Notes: generated from the letters alone by a model not told the origin. Positions 24,896 to 34,685 are shown, counted from the first letter of the stretch. The stretch: DNA of 64,000 bases from Alphaproteobacteria bacterium (GCA_017308135.1 JAFKFM010000006.1:313724-377723), one strand, 5' to 3'. Translations and numbers: made by a program.

Positions 24896-25821
24896 GGCAT
24901 CAGCCGGACGGTGCCGCCCTTGCGGAAGATCGGCAGCGTCGCTTCGATCAAAGCCTCATGCCGCCACAAAATGCCCGCCTTCGCCTGACGATAGGCGTAA
25001 TGCGCGAGGCTGAAGGTCCCCACGCCGAACAGCTTGCGCCCGCGCTTCCACGCGCGATCCGCGCAACGCAAGAACGCGGCGCGGCGCGGGGCGTCGCCGA
25101 GATCGGGATGGTCGCGCAAAAAATTGAGCGCGGTCAATGTCTCGTCGTGCAGGATCTGCGCTTGGTTCTTCATGAGCCGCGCCGCGTCTTCCGCCGGACC
25201 CAAGCAAACCACGTGATCGAACACGCCGATGCGTGCACCGGGCACCGCCGCCACGCGCGGGCAGATTCCCTGATCCTGGATGAACACACGTTCGTCGCAA
25301 CCGCCGGCGGCAAGGAACAGATCGCGCCGCACGAGCAAATTCGAAGCCCCCGATTGGCAGGTTCGCAGCGCATCCAGCACCGGATCGGCGAAAACGCGCG
25401 TCTTCAAATCGGCGGGCGGCGGCGAAATGCGCGGACCTTCTTTGCCGTACCAATCCATGCCGCCATAGATCAGGCCGAGGTCGTGACGCTGCGCTTCTTC
25501 GCGCAAAAGCCGCACGGCGAAGGGGGCGAGTGTGTCGTCGGCATCGACGATTTTAATCCAGGACGCGGTCGACTCGCGCACGCCGCGATTGGTGGCGCAG
25601 CCGGGCCCGGCATTTTTCTGCGACACGACCCGCGCTTGGGCAACACCGCGCTTGGCGATCAAATCGCGCAGTAAATCGCCGGAGCCGTCGGTCGAACCGT
25701 CGTCGACGAACACGATTTCGGCGGGCGGCCCGTCGTCCTGGGCGAGAATTGAATCGAGGCAGCCGGCCAGCCACTTCGCCTTGTTATAGACGGTGACGAC
25801 GTAGCCGACCGCGTCGTTCAT
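24892..25821 (-). CDS. Glycosyltransferase family 2
   Basis: A 309-residue GT-A enzyme. It starts at ATG 25821 (M-N-D-A-V-G-Y-V-V-T-V-Y-N-K-A-K-W-L), overlapping the FkbM stop as ATGA. The D-D-G-S-T-D-G-S-G-D nucleotide site and the I-V-D-A-D-D-T-L metal motif near residue 90 are intact; a later I-Q-D-Q-G-I segment corresponds to the E-D-W-catalytic-base region but with Q/D instead of E-D. Length and order are normal for the family. Middle gene of a three-gene minus operon. Confidence 0.86.
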   Translation of the reverse strand: MNDAVGYVVTVYNKAKWLAGCLDSILAQDDGPPAEIVFVDDGSTDGSGDLLRDLIAKRGVAQARVVSQKNAGPGCATNRGVRESTASWIKIVDADDTLAPFAVRLLREEAQRHDLGLIYGGMDWYGKEGPRISPPPADLKTRVFADPVLDALRTCQSGASNLLVRRDLFLAAGGCDERVFIQDQGICPRVAAVPGARIGVFDHVVCLGPAEDAARLMKNQAQILHDETLTALNFLRDHPDLGDAPRRAAFLRCADRAWKRGRKLFGVGTFSLAHYAYRQAKAGILWRHEALIEATLPIFRKGGTVRLMP

Positions 25822-26621
25822 GCACCGATCCGGGGCTGATCGGGGGCGAGGTCGCGGCGCACATAGGCGATTTGGCCGGTATGGCCGCGTTCGACCGTGC
25901 CGGACCACAGAAGATGCGTGGGCGCGAACATCGCGTCGATGGCACGCCGGTCGCTTTCGCTATGGAATTCGAGATGTGCGATCCGCACGCCGGCCAAAAA
26001 CGGCGCCAGCGAGCGCAGGATCGGCATTTCGGCGCCCTCGGTATCGATCTTCAACAGATCGATCGCCGAGACGCCGAGCCCCGCCAGCGCGGGGCCGGCG
26101 GCGCGGATGACGACGTCGCCCAGCGGCTTCGCCTCGGTCATGTGATGCGCCGTCAGCGATGCGGTCACGGTCGAATGCGCGCCTTGATAAAGCGGCAGCG
26201 TCGCATCCGCTTCGCCCAGGCCGTAATCCAGTATTTCGGCGCGCGCGCGTTCGGCATTGATGCGCAGGAACGGCAAAGCGGCCGGATTGGGCTCGAAACA
26301 CAAAATGCGGGAATCGGGATAGGCCAAGCGCAATCGCGCGGCCGCGATCCCGACATTGGCCCCGATATCCACGATGGTGGCGATCCCGCCGACGCCCGGC
26401 ACGACCGGGTAGCAATCGCGGGCCAAAACCTCGTCCAACACGTAGCGAATGCCCGGATCGGCGGGCAAATCGAGCGCAATTCGCCCGGCCGGGCCCGTCA
26501 CGGCGGCTTTTCCGGCGAATCGCGGCCCGGTCAGCTTGCGCCATTTGCGGTCCAGACGTTCGGTCCAGGTCCGGGGCCGTTTGGCGCCGTCGATCCAGAA
26601 TTCCAGGGATGTGCCAGTCAT
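25818..26621 (-). CDS. FkbM-family methyltransferase
   Basis: A 267-residue SAM methyltransferase of the FkbM group. It has the motif I-V-D-I-G-A-N-V-G-I-A near residue 85, C-F-E-P-N-P-A-A-L and the family-defining K-I-D-T-E-G-A-E. The N-terminal 40 residues are basic and Trp-rich. FkbM enzymes O-methylate sugars or other hydroxyls in polysaccharide and macrolide pathways. First gene of a short minus operon (FkbM, GT2, SDR). A second, unrelated-looking FkbM protein is at 47310, which differs in its K-L-L-A-Q-G-E site. Confidence 0.85.
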   Translation of the reverse strand: MTGTSLEFWIDGAKRPRTWTERLDRKWRKLTGPRFAGKAAVTGPAGRIALDLPADPGIRYVLDEVLARDCYPVVPGVGGIATIVDIGANVGIAAARLRLAYPDSRILCFEPNPAALPFLRINAERARAEILDYGLGEADATLPLYQGAHSTVTASLTAHHMTEAKPLGDVVIRAAGPALAGLGVSAIDLLKIDTEGAEMPILRSLAPFLAGVRIAHLEFHSESDRRAIDAMFAPTHLLWSGTVERGHTGQIAYVRRDLAPDQPRIGA

Positions 26622-26753
26622 AACCGGTTCTTAAGCGGCCCCCGCACCCCCGGCAAGCCCTGCCTGTTCTAGACGCGGGACGCCGGGCGGATTAGATAGG
26701 GGCCGTAAGACGTTGCTTGCGGGACCGTCCCTCTGTTCCGGACCCCCAGGAAC

Positions 26754-28277
26754 ATGCCCTTCGACCCGCCGCCGACCGCCTCTCGAAAGCCCCAATCCTT
26801 GTCCAACGCTACTCCCATCGCCGACCTTCTCGTAAAGGACAGCGATTCGCTGGCCGACGCCGTCGCCAAGCTCGATGCCAATTCCGCCCCGCTGCTGCTC
26901 GTCGTGGATTCCGACGGCAAGCTGGCCGGCCGGATCGGCATCGCCGAAATCGAAGCGGCCATGGCACGCGGCACGGGGATCGAATTGCGCGTGGGTGCGG
27001 CGATGATCGCCGATGCCGGCGGCCTGCCCGCCGATACCGACGCCGCGCAGCTCGCGAAATTCGCCGGCAATTCGGCGCGGCCCTTGGCGTTGCTGGACGG
27101 CGAGCGCCGCCCGGCCGGCCTCTATACCCAGGCCACCCCGCGCCGCGTGCCGATCGCCGAGCCGCAATTGGGCGGCAACGAGCTCAAATACGTCACCGAA
27201 TGCGTCGAGACGAATTGGATTTCGAGCCAGGGCACGTTCGTGCGCCGGTTCGAGAAGGAATTCGCCGAATTGCTGGGCGTGCCGCATGCGCTGGCCGTGT
27301 CCAACGGCACCGTTGCGCTGCACCTATCGCTGGCCGCGTTCGGTATCGGGCCGGGCGACGAGGTGATCGTTCCCGACCTCACCTTCGCCGCGACGCTCAA
27401 CGCCGTGCTCTATACCGGGGCGACGCCTGTGCTGGTCGATGTGGCACCGGATACGTGGAACATGGATCCGGCGGCCTTGTCCGACGCGATCACGCCGCGC
27501 ACCAAGGCGATTATGCCCGTCCATCTCTACGGCCAGCCGACCGAGATGGACCCGATCCTGGCCTTGGCGCGCAAGCACAAGCTGATCGTCATCGAAGACG
27601 CCGCCGAAGCGGTGGGGGCGGCGCATAAGGGCGTGCAATGCGGCGCCATCGGCGATTCGGGCACGTTCAGCTTCTTCTCCAACAAGATGATCACGACCGG
27701 CGAAGGCGGCATGGTCACCTTCAAGGACGATGCGGTCGCCGCGCGCGCGCGCATGCTGCGCGACCACGGCATGAACCCGAACAAGCGTTACTGGCACGAG
27801 GAAGTCGGGTTCAATTATCGCCTGACCAATCTGCAAGCCGCGATCGGCTGCGCGCAGCTGGAGCAGTTCCAAGGCTTCCGCGTGCGCAAGAAGGAAATCG
27901 CCGCCTATTACGAAAGCCGCTTCGCCGGTATTTCGGAAATCGAAACGCCGGCGATCCTGCCGGGCTTCGACAATTCCTATTGGGTGTTCTCGATCGTCGT
28001 CGATTGCGCGGGGCTTGGCCTGACGCGAGACGAGTTGATGGCCAAACTCGCCAAGGCGGGCGTGGATACGCGGCCCCTGTTCTACTGCATGCACGAGATG
28101 CCGCCTTACAAAGCCTATGCCGGCAATCGCGCCTTCCCGGTGTCGAGCCGCTTGTCGGAGAACGGCTTGTCGCTGCCCTCCTCCACCTCGATCACCGAGG
28201 GCCAGTTGGCGCATGTCGCCGATGCGCTGACCAATCTCGTGCGTACGCGCCGTTTGGCGCGCGCGATAGCGGCGTGA
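26754..28277 (+). CDS. DegT-type (perosamine synthase-like) aminotransferase with N-terminal CBS pair
   Basis: A 507-residue protein. The C-terminal ~380 residues are a DegT/DnrJ/EryC1 PLP aminotransferase: S-N-G-T-V-A-L-H for phosphate binding, I-E-D-A-A-E-A, and the Schiff-base lysine K311 in F-F-S-N-K-M-I-T-T-G-E-G-G. Residues about 20-130 precede that fold and look like two CBS repeats (A-D-L-L-V-K-D-S-D-S-L, P-L-L-L-V-V-D-S-D-G-K-L-A-G), a module that usually binds adenosyl ligands. Motif order matches GDP-4-keto-6-deoxymannose aminotransferases. ATG 26754 begins the CBS part. Next gene starts inside its stop (GTGA). Confidence 0.84.
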   Translation: MPFDPPPTASRKPQSLSNATPIADLLVKDSDSLADAVAKLDANSAPLLLVVDSDGKLAGRIGIAEIEAAMARGTGIELRVGAAMIADAGGLPADTDAAQLAKFAGNSARPLALLDGERRPAGLYTQATPRRVPIAEPQLGGNELKYVTECVETNWISSQGTFVRRFEKEFAELLGVPHALAVSNGTVALHLSLAAFGIGPGDEVIVPDLTFAATLNAVLYTGATPVLVDVAPDTWNMDPAALSDAITPRTKAIMPVHLYGQPTEMDPILALARKHKLIVIEDAAEAVGAAHKGVQCGAIGDSGTFSFFSNKMITTGEGGMVTFKDDAVAARARMLRDHGMNPNKRYWHEEVGFNYRLTNLQAAIGCAQLEQFQGFRVRKKEIAAYYESRFAGISEIETPAILPGFDNSYWVFSIVVDCAGLGLTRDELMAKLAKAGVDTRPLFYCMHEMPPYKAYAGNRAFPVSSRLSENGLSLPSSTSITEGQLAHVADALTNLVRTRRLARAIAA

Positions 28278-29440
28278 ACGGCAAGCGGATCGGAGATTTC
28301 TCGATCGCGATCGCGGCGGGTTTCGCCGCGCCGCTTGCCGTTATCGCACCCAACGCGCTGGCGCCGCTGATGATCGTCGCCGGGCTCGGCGCGCTGTTCG
28401 CGAAGCGTTGGCCGGCACGGCCTTGGCTGATCGGCGTCGGCGCGTTTTTGGCCTTCGCGCTGCTGTCGCTGCTCTGGACGATCGACGCGGCCGAAGGTTT
28501 CGACGGCTGGGTGCGGATCACGTTCGGCGCCGTTCTCGGTCTCGCACTTGTCGGTACGGCCGCATCGCTCGACGAAGCGGCGCGATCGCGCATCGCGCGC
28601 TGGCTGGCGATCGGCATGTTTAGCGCGATCGTCTTGCTGGCGATGCAGTTCGTGAGCCAGCGCCTGGTCGACTACGAAGGCTCCATCGCCGGTCTGTGGT
28701 ACGGGCCGGACACGAATTTCTGGGCGCTGTTCAACCGCTCGGTCGCCACGCTGGCGATCCTGCTGCCGCTGGCGGCCATGGCGGCGTACCGAACCTTCGG
28801 GCGCGCGGCCGCACTGGGTCTGCTCGCGGCCGGCATTTTCATCGTCCTCAATTTCAATAGCCAAGGCGCCGAATACGCGCTCGTCGCCGCGACGCTCGCG
28901 GCGATATTCGTCGCCTTGCTACCCAAACGCGGCGCCTTTCTGCTGTCGGCCCTTCTGGCCGTCGGCGTGCTCGCAGCACCCCTGATCGCTTCCGCACCGC
29001 AATTCGACGCGTTGGCCCAGCGCCGCGACATCAGCCCATCGGTCTTTCACCGCGCCGCGATCTGGAGTTTCGCGGCCGAGCGGATTTTCGAGAAACCCGC
29101 CTTCGGCTGGGGCATGCATGCCTCGCGCGCCATTCCCGGCGCCAAGCGCCAATTCGCGCCGGGCGCCGAGCTGATGCCGTTGCACCCGCATAACGCGGCG
29201 TTGCAGCTCTGGCTCGAATTGGGTTTGTCCGGGGCCTTCGCCGGGGCCGCGCTGATGCTGGCGCTGGGCCGGCGCATTCGCGGCGACGCGCCAACGCGCG
29301 CGGCCTTGGCCGCGACGCTGGGCGCGGCCGTCGTCATCGCCGGCGTCGGTTACGGGCTTTGGCAGGGCTGGTGGATGGCCGCCCTGTGGATAATCGTCGC
29401 GCTTGCGGCCGCGCTGGCATCGAAACGCGACGGGTGCTAG
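28274..29440 (+). CDS. O-antigen ligase/polymerase-family membrane protein
   Basis: A 388-residue polytopic protein with about ten hydrophobic helices (for example [13 protein letters not shown]) and a periplasmic loop carrying [11 protein letters not shown], then F-G-W-G-M-H and [15 protein letters not shown]. The H-N/Q-x-x-L-E pattern is the Wzy/WaaL hallmark. GTG 28274 overlaps the stop of the aminotransferase by 4 bp, so the two are coupled. It would polymerise repeat units or ligate a glycan in the periplasm. Which of these it does is not decidable from sequence. Confidence 0.84.
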   Translation: MNGKRIGDFSIAIAAGFAAPLAVIAPNALAPLMIVAGLGALFAKRWPARPWLIGVGAFLAFALLSLLWTIDAAEGFDGWVRITFGAVLGLALVGTAASLDEAARSRIARWLAIGMFSAIVLLAMQFVSQRLVDYEGSIAGLWYGPDTNFWALFNRSVATLAILLPLAAMAAYRTFGRAAALGLLAAGIFIVLNFNSQGAEYALVAATLAAIFVALLPKRGAFLLSALLAVGVLAAPLIASAPQFDALAQRRDISPSVFHRAAIWSFAAERIFEKPAFGWGMHASRAIPGAKRQFAPGAELMPLHPHNAALQLWLELGLSGAFAGAALMLALGRRIRGDAPTRAALAATLGAAVVIAGVGYGLWQGWWMAALWIIVALAAALASKRDGC

Positions 29441-29466
29441 ACGCGTTCCCGAAGGGGAGTTCGCGC

Positions 29467-31044
29467 ATGAGCACCGTCAAAATCCGCCGCGCTATTCTTT
29501 CGGTCTCCGACAAGACCGGGTTGATCGATTTCGCCAAGTCGCTCGCTCGCCACGGGGTGGAGCTGCTGTCGACCGGCGGCACCGCCAAGGCGCTTTCCGA
29601 TGCCGGCCTGACGGTGAAGGAAGTCGGTGCGCATACCGGCTTCCCGGAAATGATGGATGGCCGCGTCAAGACGCTACACCCGACCATTCATGGCGGCATC
29701 CTGGCGCGCCGTTCCGTCGCCGATCACGTCGCCGCGATGGACACGCACAAGATCGCGCCGATCGATCTGGTGGTCGTCAATCTCTACCCGTTCGAAGCGA
29801 CGGTCGCGAAGGGTGCCGATTACGACGATTGCGTCGAGAATATCGATATCGGCGGACCGGCGATGATCCGCTCGGCGGCGAAGAATCACGAATCGGTCGT
29901 CGTCGTCGTCGAAGCCTCCCAATACGCCGATCTGGTCGCCGCGATGGACGCGACCGGCGGTGCGACGGACCTCGATCTTCGCAAGCGCTACGCCGCCGCC
30001 GCCTATGCGCGCACCGCCGCGTATGATTCCGCGATCTCCGGCTGGTTCGCCGGCCAACTCGGCCAGGAATTCCCGTCGCGCGTGAGCCTCGCCGGCAGCT
30101 TGAAGCAAGCGCTGCGCTATGGCGAGAACCCGCATCAAGCGGCCGCGTTCTATACCGACGGCAGCAACCGACCCGGCATCGCGACCGCGCGCCAAATCCA
30201 GGGCAAGGAACTCTCCTACAACAATCTCAACGACACCGACGCCGCGTTCGAGGCGGTGGCCGAGCTCGACACGCCGGCCTGCGTGATCGTCAAGCACGCC
30301 AATCCCTGCGGCGTCGCACTGGGCGCGAACCCGCATGCGGCGTATTTGAAGGCGCTGGCCTGCGATCCCGTCTCCGCCTTCGGCGGTATCGTGGCGTTCA
30401 ACCGCACGCTCGACGCCGCGTCGGCCGCCGAGATCGCCAAGATTTTCGTCGAAGTGATCGTCGCCCCCGACGCCGATGCCAAGGCGCTGGAGATTCTGTC
30501 GGCGAAGAAGAATCTCCGTCTGCTGCTGACCGGCGGCCTGCCCGACCCGGCGGCGAAGGGCACGACGATCAAAACGCTATCGGGCGGGTTCCTGGCGCAA
30601 AGCCGCGATTCGGGCCGCATCGCCAAGGCCGATCTGAAAATCGTCACCAAGCGCGCGCCGACCCCGGCCGAGCTCGACGATTTGCTGTTCGCCTTCCGCG
30701 TGGCCAAGCACGTGAAGTCCAACGCCATCGTCTATGTGAAGGACGGCGCCACGGTCGGTGTGGGGGCGGGCCAGATGAGCCGCGTCGATTCCTCGCGCAT
30801 CGCGGCCTGGAAAGCCGCCGAAGCCGCCAAGGCGGCGGGCGAAGCGCAAAGCCGCTGCGTGGGCTCGGTCGTCGCCTCCGACGCGTTCTTCCCCTTCGCC
30901 GACGGCCTGCTCGCCGCCGCCGATGCGGGCGCCACGGCCGTGATCCAGCCCGGCGGCTCGATGCGCGACAACGAAGTGATCGCCGCGGCCGACGAGAAGA
31001 ACCTCGCCATGGTGTTCACCGGCATGCGGCATTTCCGGCACTAA
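29467..31044 (+). CDS. purH: Bifunctional AICAR formyltransferase/IMP cyclohydrolase
   Basis: A 525-residue PurH, full length for the family. The MGS-like IMP cyclohydrolase domain begins [11 protein letters not shown] and contains [10 protein letters not shown]. The AICAR transformylase part has the K-H-A-N-P-C-G-V-A motif (catalytic Lys-His pair) and [13 protein letters not shown] 29467 is preceded by GAAGGGGAG about 7 nt upstream. It catalyses the last two steps of purine synthesis in the cytosol. A housekeeping gene between a Wzy-type gene and an SGNH hydrolase gene on the same strand. Confidence 0.97.
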   Translation: MSTVKIRRAILSVSDKTGLIDFAKSLARHGVELLSTGGTAKALSDAGLTVKEVGAHTGFPEMMDGRVKTLHPTIHGGILARRSVADHVAAMDTHKIAPIDLVVVNLYPFEATVAKGADYDDCVENIDIGGPAMIRSAAKNHESVVVVVEASQYADLVAAMDATGGATDLDLRKRYAAAAYARTAAYDSAISGWFAGQLGQEFPSRVSLAGSLKQALRYGENPHQAAAFYTDGSNRPGIATARQIQGKELSYNNLNDTDAAFEAVAELDTPACVIVKHANPCGVALGANPHAAYLKALACDPVSAFGGIVAFNRTLDAASAAEIAKIFVEVIVAPDADAKALEILSAKKNLRLLLTGGLPDPAAKGTTIKTLSGGFLAQSRDSGRIAKADLKIVTKRAPTPAELDDLLFAFRVAKHVKSNAIVYVKDGATVGVGAGQMSRVDSSRIAAWKAAEAAKAAGEAQSRCVGSVVASDAFFPFADGLLAAADAGATAVIQPGGSMRDNEVIAAADEKNLAMVFTGMRHFRH

Positions 31045-31047
31045 AAC

Positions 31048-32007
31048 GTGGTCGGCAACGCCGTCCTCGTCGTCGTTTCGCTGATCTTCGCGCTTGGCCT
31101 GGGCGAAGGGGCGGCGCGGATTCTGGGTTACACGCCTTACGCGCCCGCCGCCCCCAGCGCCGAGGAATTTCGCTGGTCCGGACCCGATCTGGATTTCGGC
31201 TGGGTCAACAAGCCGGGCCGCTTCCTGTCGGCCGAGCCCGGCAACGTGCCGATGAATTTCGACGCGAACGGCTTGCGCGCGATGCCGCCGCTGAAAACGG
31301 CCACCCCGCGCATCGACGTCGTCGGCGATTCGATCACCCAAGGCTACGCGGTCGCCGACGACGAGACTTTCGCTTGGCGTTTGGCCGAGATGCGGCCCGA
31401 TCTTGCGATCGTCAATCTCGGTGTCGGCGGTTACGGCACCTATCAAGCGCTGCTGCGCATGGAAGCGCGCCGCGACGATCCGCCCGCTTTGTTCGTTTAC
31501 GGCTTCTACGGCGATCACCAGTATCGCAACGTCGCGCATTTGGGCTGGGTGCGATCGTTACGTGACGGCGATGGGCACAACATGGTGCCGCCGCATGCGA
31601 CGATCGAGAATGGCGCGCTGCGCTTCCATCGCGGCGGATCGATTCTGCCCTGGCCGTTCGAATCAGCGTCGGTCGTGGTGACCGAAGCGCATCGCGCGTG
31701 GCTGCGGCTCCAATTCCGCGCACGCCAGGATCAACGCCAAGCGGTTCTGGAAGCCTTGCTCGCGCGGATGAAAACCACGGCGGAAGCGCAGCGCGCGAAA
31801 TTCGTCGTGCTGCTGCTGGCCGATGCGCCCAATTTCCTGCCGCCCTATTTGGCGCGGGAAAACGTCGTCGTCGCGGATTGCCGCAAGCCGGAATTCGAGA
31901 CCGATCCGAAGCTGCGCGTCGGCGGTTGGGGCCATCCGACGGCCGCGCGCCACGCGTTGTGGGCGGAATGCTTGGCGCCGGTCATCGACGCCGCGCTCAA
32001 GAACTAA
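31048..32007 (+). CDS. SGNH/GDSL hydrolase, possible membrane-anchored acyl/acetyl esterase
   Basis: A 319-residue protein starting GTG 31048, 3 bp after purH. Residues 1-25 are a hydrophobic anchor or signal (V-L-V-V-V-S-L-I-F-A-L-G-L). The block I motif is V-V-G-D-S-I-T-Q-G (catalytic Ser), block II N-L-G-V-G-G-Y-G, and a late W-G-H-P-T-A-A-R-H supplies the His. This is the SGNH pattern of alginate/cellulose acetyl-modifying and Sxt-associated hydrolases. It lies beside a convergently transcribed carbamoyltransferase module, so it may act on the same modified glycan. Confidence 0.82.
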   Translation: MVGNAVLVVVSLIFALGLGEGAARILGYTPYAPAAPSAEEFRWSGPDLDFGWVNKPGRFLSAEPGNVPMNFDANGLRAMPPLKTATPRIDVVGDSITQGYAVADDETFAWRLAEMRPDLAIVNLGVGGYGTYQALLRMEARRDDPPALFVYGFYGDHQYRNVAHLGWVRSLRDGDGHNMVPPHATIENGALRFHRGGSILPWPFESASVVVTEAHRAWLRLQFRARQDQRQAVLEALLARMKTTAEAQRAKFVVLLLADAPNFLPPYLARENVVVADCRKPEFETDPKLRVGGWGHPTAARHALWAECLAPVIDAALKN

Positions 32008-33842
32008 TCGAGCTCGAACGCGTCCTTGTAGTCGAGCTTCAGCGCCGGATCCTGGCGGTCTTTGACCAGATAGCAATTGCCGACGGCCAGGCGCTCGATC
32101 TCCGAGCCCATGAAGCAGCGGAACGCGTCTTCGGGGCTGCCGACGATGGGCTCGCCGCGCACATTGAAGCTGGTGTTGACGATCACCGGGCAGCCGGTGC
32201 GCGTTTTGAACGCCGAAATCAGCGCGTGATAGCGCGGATTTGTGTCGGCGTGGACCGTCTGGATACGCGCCGAATAGTCGACATGCGTGACGGCGGGAAT
32301 GTCGGAACGCGGCACGTTCAGCTTGTCGATGCCGAACAGCGCGTTCTCCGCTTCCGTCATCGCGCGGCGGCGTTCCTTCTTCACGTCGGCGACGAGCAGC
32401 ATGTAAGGCGAATCGCCGTCGATCTCGAACCACTCGGCGACGTCTTCGCGCAACACCGACGGCGCGAAGGGCCGGAAGCTTTCGCGATATTTGACCTTGA
32501 GATTGAGCTGCTTCTGCATCGCGGGGCTGCGCGCATCGCCCAGGATCGAGCGCCCGCCGAGCGCGCGTGGCCCGAATTCCATCCGGCCCTGGAACCAGCC
32601 CAGCGCAAGACCGGAGGCGAGATCCTCCGACGCGCGCGCGATCAGTTGATCGTCGCTCAGCACTTCGAATTTGGCGCCCGCCTCGGTCAGGCGCTTTTCG
32701 ATATCGGCCTGTTCGAATGCGGGACCGAGATACGAACCCGCCATGCGATCGCCCGATTTGGTCATCGCCCCGCGCGGGCCGTTCTTGAACAGATGATAGC
32801 CCGCGAGGGCCGCCCCCAAAGCGCCGCCCGCATCGCCGGCGGCGGGCTGGATCCAGATATTCTTCCAATGGCCGTCGCGCAGGATTTTGCCGTTGGCGAC
32901 GCAATTGAGGGCCACGCCGCCCGCGAGGCAGAGATTTGCAACGCCATGCTCGCGCCGCAGCGAGCGCGTGAGCTTCAGCACGACTTCTTCCAGCACGGCC
33001 TGCACCGAGGCGGCGAGGTCCATATGCTTCTGTTCGAGGCGCTGCTCGGGCTTGCGCGGCGGGCCGCCGAACAACGCGTCGAATTTCGCGTTGGTCATCG
33101 TGAGGCCGGTGCAATAGTCGAAATAGTCGAGATCGAGGCGGAACGAGCCGTCGTCCTTCACGTCGATCAGATGATCGAACATCGTCTTGGCGTATTTCGG
33201 CTCGCCGTAGGGCGCCAGACCCATGACCTTGTATTCGCCCGAGTTCACTTTGAACCCGGTGTAATAGGTCATCGCCGAATAGAGCAGCCCCAGCGAATGC
33301 GGGAAATGGATTTCCTTGACCATTTCCAGCGTATTGCCGCGTCCGATACCAACCGACGTCGTCGCCCATTCGCCAACACCGTCCATCGTGAGGACCAGCG
33401 CTTCATCGAAGGGCGACGGATAGAAAGCCGAGGCCGCGTGGCTTTGATGGTGCTCGGCGAACAACAGGCGTTGTTCCCAATCGAAGCCGAGTTCGACCGC
33501 CTTCAGCTCGTCGGTCAGCAGCTTTTTCTGGAACAGCTTTTCCTTCAGCCACAGCGGAATGGCCATCCGGAACGATGTGAAGCCGCGGGGTGCAAAGGCG
33601 AGATAGGTTTCGAGCAAGCGTTCGAACTTCAGGAACGGCTTGTCATAGAACACGACATGGTCGATGTCGCCGAGCCCGATCCCCGCTTCGGCCAAGCAGT
33701 ATTTGATCGCGTTAATCGGATAACGCGAATCGTGCTTCTTGCGGGTGAAGCGTTCCTCCTGCGCGGCCGCGACGATGCGCCCGTCCTCGACGAGGGCGGC
33801 GGCGCTGTCGTGGTAGAACGCGGAGAGGCCGAGAATGCGCAT
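32004..33842 (-). CDS. Carbamoyltransferase (NodU/CmcH/SxtN family)
   Basis: A 612-residue enzyme starting at ATG 33842 (M-R-I-L-G-L-S-A-F-Y-H-D-S-A-A). The N-terminal ASKHA-fold kinase-like half carries H-D-S-A-A and E-E-R-F-T-R-K-K-H; the H-H-Q-S-H-A-A-S-A-F motif and the C-terminal F-G-P-R-A-L-G-G-R-S-I-L are diagnostic of carbamoyltransferases that use carbamoyl phosphate and ATP. Its 4-bp-scale overlap with the tiny upstream gene (TGATG) shows coupling. It probably O-carbamoylates a sugar of the exported glycan. Confidence 0.93.
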   Translation of the reverse strand: MRILGLSAFYHDSAAALVEDGRIVAAAQEERFTRKKHDSRYPINAIKYCLAEAGIGLGDIDHVVFYDKPFLKFERLLETYLAFAPRGFTSFRMAIPLWLKEKLFQKKLLTDELKAVELGFDWEQRLLFAEHHQSHAASAFYPSPFDEALVLTMDGVGEWATTSVGIGRGNTLEMVKEIHFPHSLGLLYSAMTYYTGFKVNSGEYKVMGLAPYGEPKYAKTMFDHLIDVKDDGSFRLDLDYFDYCTGLTMTNAKFDALFGGPPRKPEQRLEQKHMDLAASVQAVLEEVVLKLTRSLRREHGVANLCLAGGVALNCVANGKILRDGHWKNIWIQPAAGDAGGALGAALAGYHLFKNGPRGAMTKSGDRMAGSYLGPAFEQADIEKRLTEAGAKFEVLSDDQLIARASEDLASGLALGWFQGRMEFGPRALGGRSILGDARSPAMQKQLNLKVKYRESFRPFAPSVLREDVAEWFEIDGDSPYMLLVADVKKERRRAMTEAENALFGIDKLNVPRSDIPAVTHVDYSARIQTVHADTNPRYHALISAFKTRTGCPVIVNTSFNVRGEPIVGSPEDAFRCFMGSEIERLAVGNCYLVKDRQDPALKLDYKDAFELD

Positions 33843-33994
33843 CAAAACAGCGTGTAGATGAAGGGCGCGATCGCACTACCCTTGGTCAGCACGATCAGGC
33901 CGCCGAACAGACCCATCATCACGATGATGGGCAGCAGCCAGAATTTCTTGCGAACCTTCATGAACTGCCAGAGTTCGCGGGCGAGAGAGAGCAT
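33842..33994 (-). CDS. DUF5989-type 50-residue membrane protein
   Basis: A 50-codon gene: ATG at 33992-33994, M-L-S-L-A-R-E-L-W-Q-F-M-K-V-R-K-K, then one transmembrane helix (F-W-L-L-P-I-I-V-M-M-G-L-F-G-G-L) and stop at 33842-33844, overlapping the carbamoyltransferase start by one base. The basic R-x-x-W-x-F-M-K-x-R-K-K-x-W-L-L pattern is that of DUF5989 proteins, which accompany SxtJ and carbamoyltransferase genes. Function unknown; probably a small membrane partner. Confidence 0.85.
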   Translation of the reverse strand: MLSLARELWQFMKVRKKFWLLPIIVMMGLFGGLIVLTKGSAIAPFIYTLF

Positions 33995-34004
33995 CGAACG
34001 AATC

Positions 34005-34439
34005 CTAAAACTGGTTTTTCATCGAGTCGGGGGCGGGGCCCGGCGGTTCGCGCGCGATCCAATAGCTCGCGGCACCGGGCTCGCGCTTGCGGCGCAGGAA
34101 ATCCTTGCCGAAGGCGCGCATGACGACGCCCATCGGCGTCATCACCAGGAAGAACAACAAACCCATCGTCAGTGGGTTCATGATTTTGTAGAGCATCAGC
34201 GCCAGCTTCATCCAGGCGCGATTGAACGGCGCCAAAGCGCGCGGCACGGCCAGCGCCACGGCCAGCACGATCGCGGCGGCGGCGAACCACCACACATAAA
34301 GCGGGTTGTCGATCCACCACTTGATCGCGCCGACGATGGAGAAAAAGCCGGTGAACACGAATCCGAAGCTCCGGTCGCTGGACCCGAGATTCTCTTCTTC
34401 GCGCTCGAAGCTTTCGTGCAGGCCGGATTGGGGCGCCAT
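34005..34439 (-). CDS. SxtJ-family membrane protein
   Basis: A 144-residue protein beginning at ATG 34439 (M-A-P-Q-S-G-L-H-E-S-F). It has an N-terminal R-S-F-G-F-V-F-T-G-F-F-S-I-V-G helix, a second helix around W-W-F-A-A-A-A-I-V-L-A, and a longer pair around M-N-P-L-T-M-G-L-L-F-F-L-V, the SxtJ pattern. The C-terminus is basic and polar. It is the first gene of the SxtJ, DUF5989, carbamoyltransferase operon, 10 bp from the next start. Its role is not established; association with the carbamoyltransferase is the main clue. The methyltransferase remnant lies directly upstream. Confidence 0.82.
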   Translation of the reverse strand: MAPQSGLHESFEREEENLGSSDRSFGFVFTGFFSIVGAIKWWIDNPLYVWWFAAAAIVLAVALAVPRALAPFNRAWMKLALMLYKIMNPLTMGLLFFLVMTPMGVVMRAFGKDFLRRKREPGAASYWIAREPPGPAPDSMKNQF

Positions 34440-34540
34440 TGTCCGTAGATTTCGCGTTGCGAAAGCGCGCATCGTAGTCGCGTGTGGCGATTCGCACCAC
34501 ACCTGAAAAATACAATGCAATCAAATGGTTGATGGCTAAA

Positions 34541-34685
34541 CGATCGGTGCGAAGACGATGCGAAACTGGCCGCCGCGATCCTCGTCGTTGAGTTTGCGTG
34601 CTAGTGTTTCGAACTCGACCAGTTCCGCAAGCTTGAAAATCGGGGTCTTCTTTGACTGGTCGCGCGGCAGCGAGGGCTCTGTCCT
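34541..34685 (-). pseudogene. Displaced 3' end of a methyltransferase gene
   Basis: Read on the minus strand this encodes K-T-P-I-F-K-L-A-E-L-V-E-F-E-T then ...F-A-P-I-V and a stop. Over the last 37 residues it matches 30 of 37 in the intact methyltransferase that ends at 40110. Differences are mostly at third positions, so both copies once evolved as coding sequence. There is no start; it is a cut-off tail beside SxtJ. Confidence 0.85.

Noticed and set aside
27638-28273. In-frame N-terminal extension of the Wzy-type gene into the aminotransferase
   Set aside because: It lies wholly inside the DegT coding frame; the hydrophobic protein begins at GTG 28274 with a GTGA overlap.
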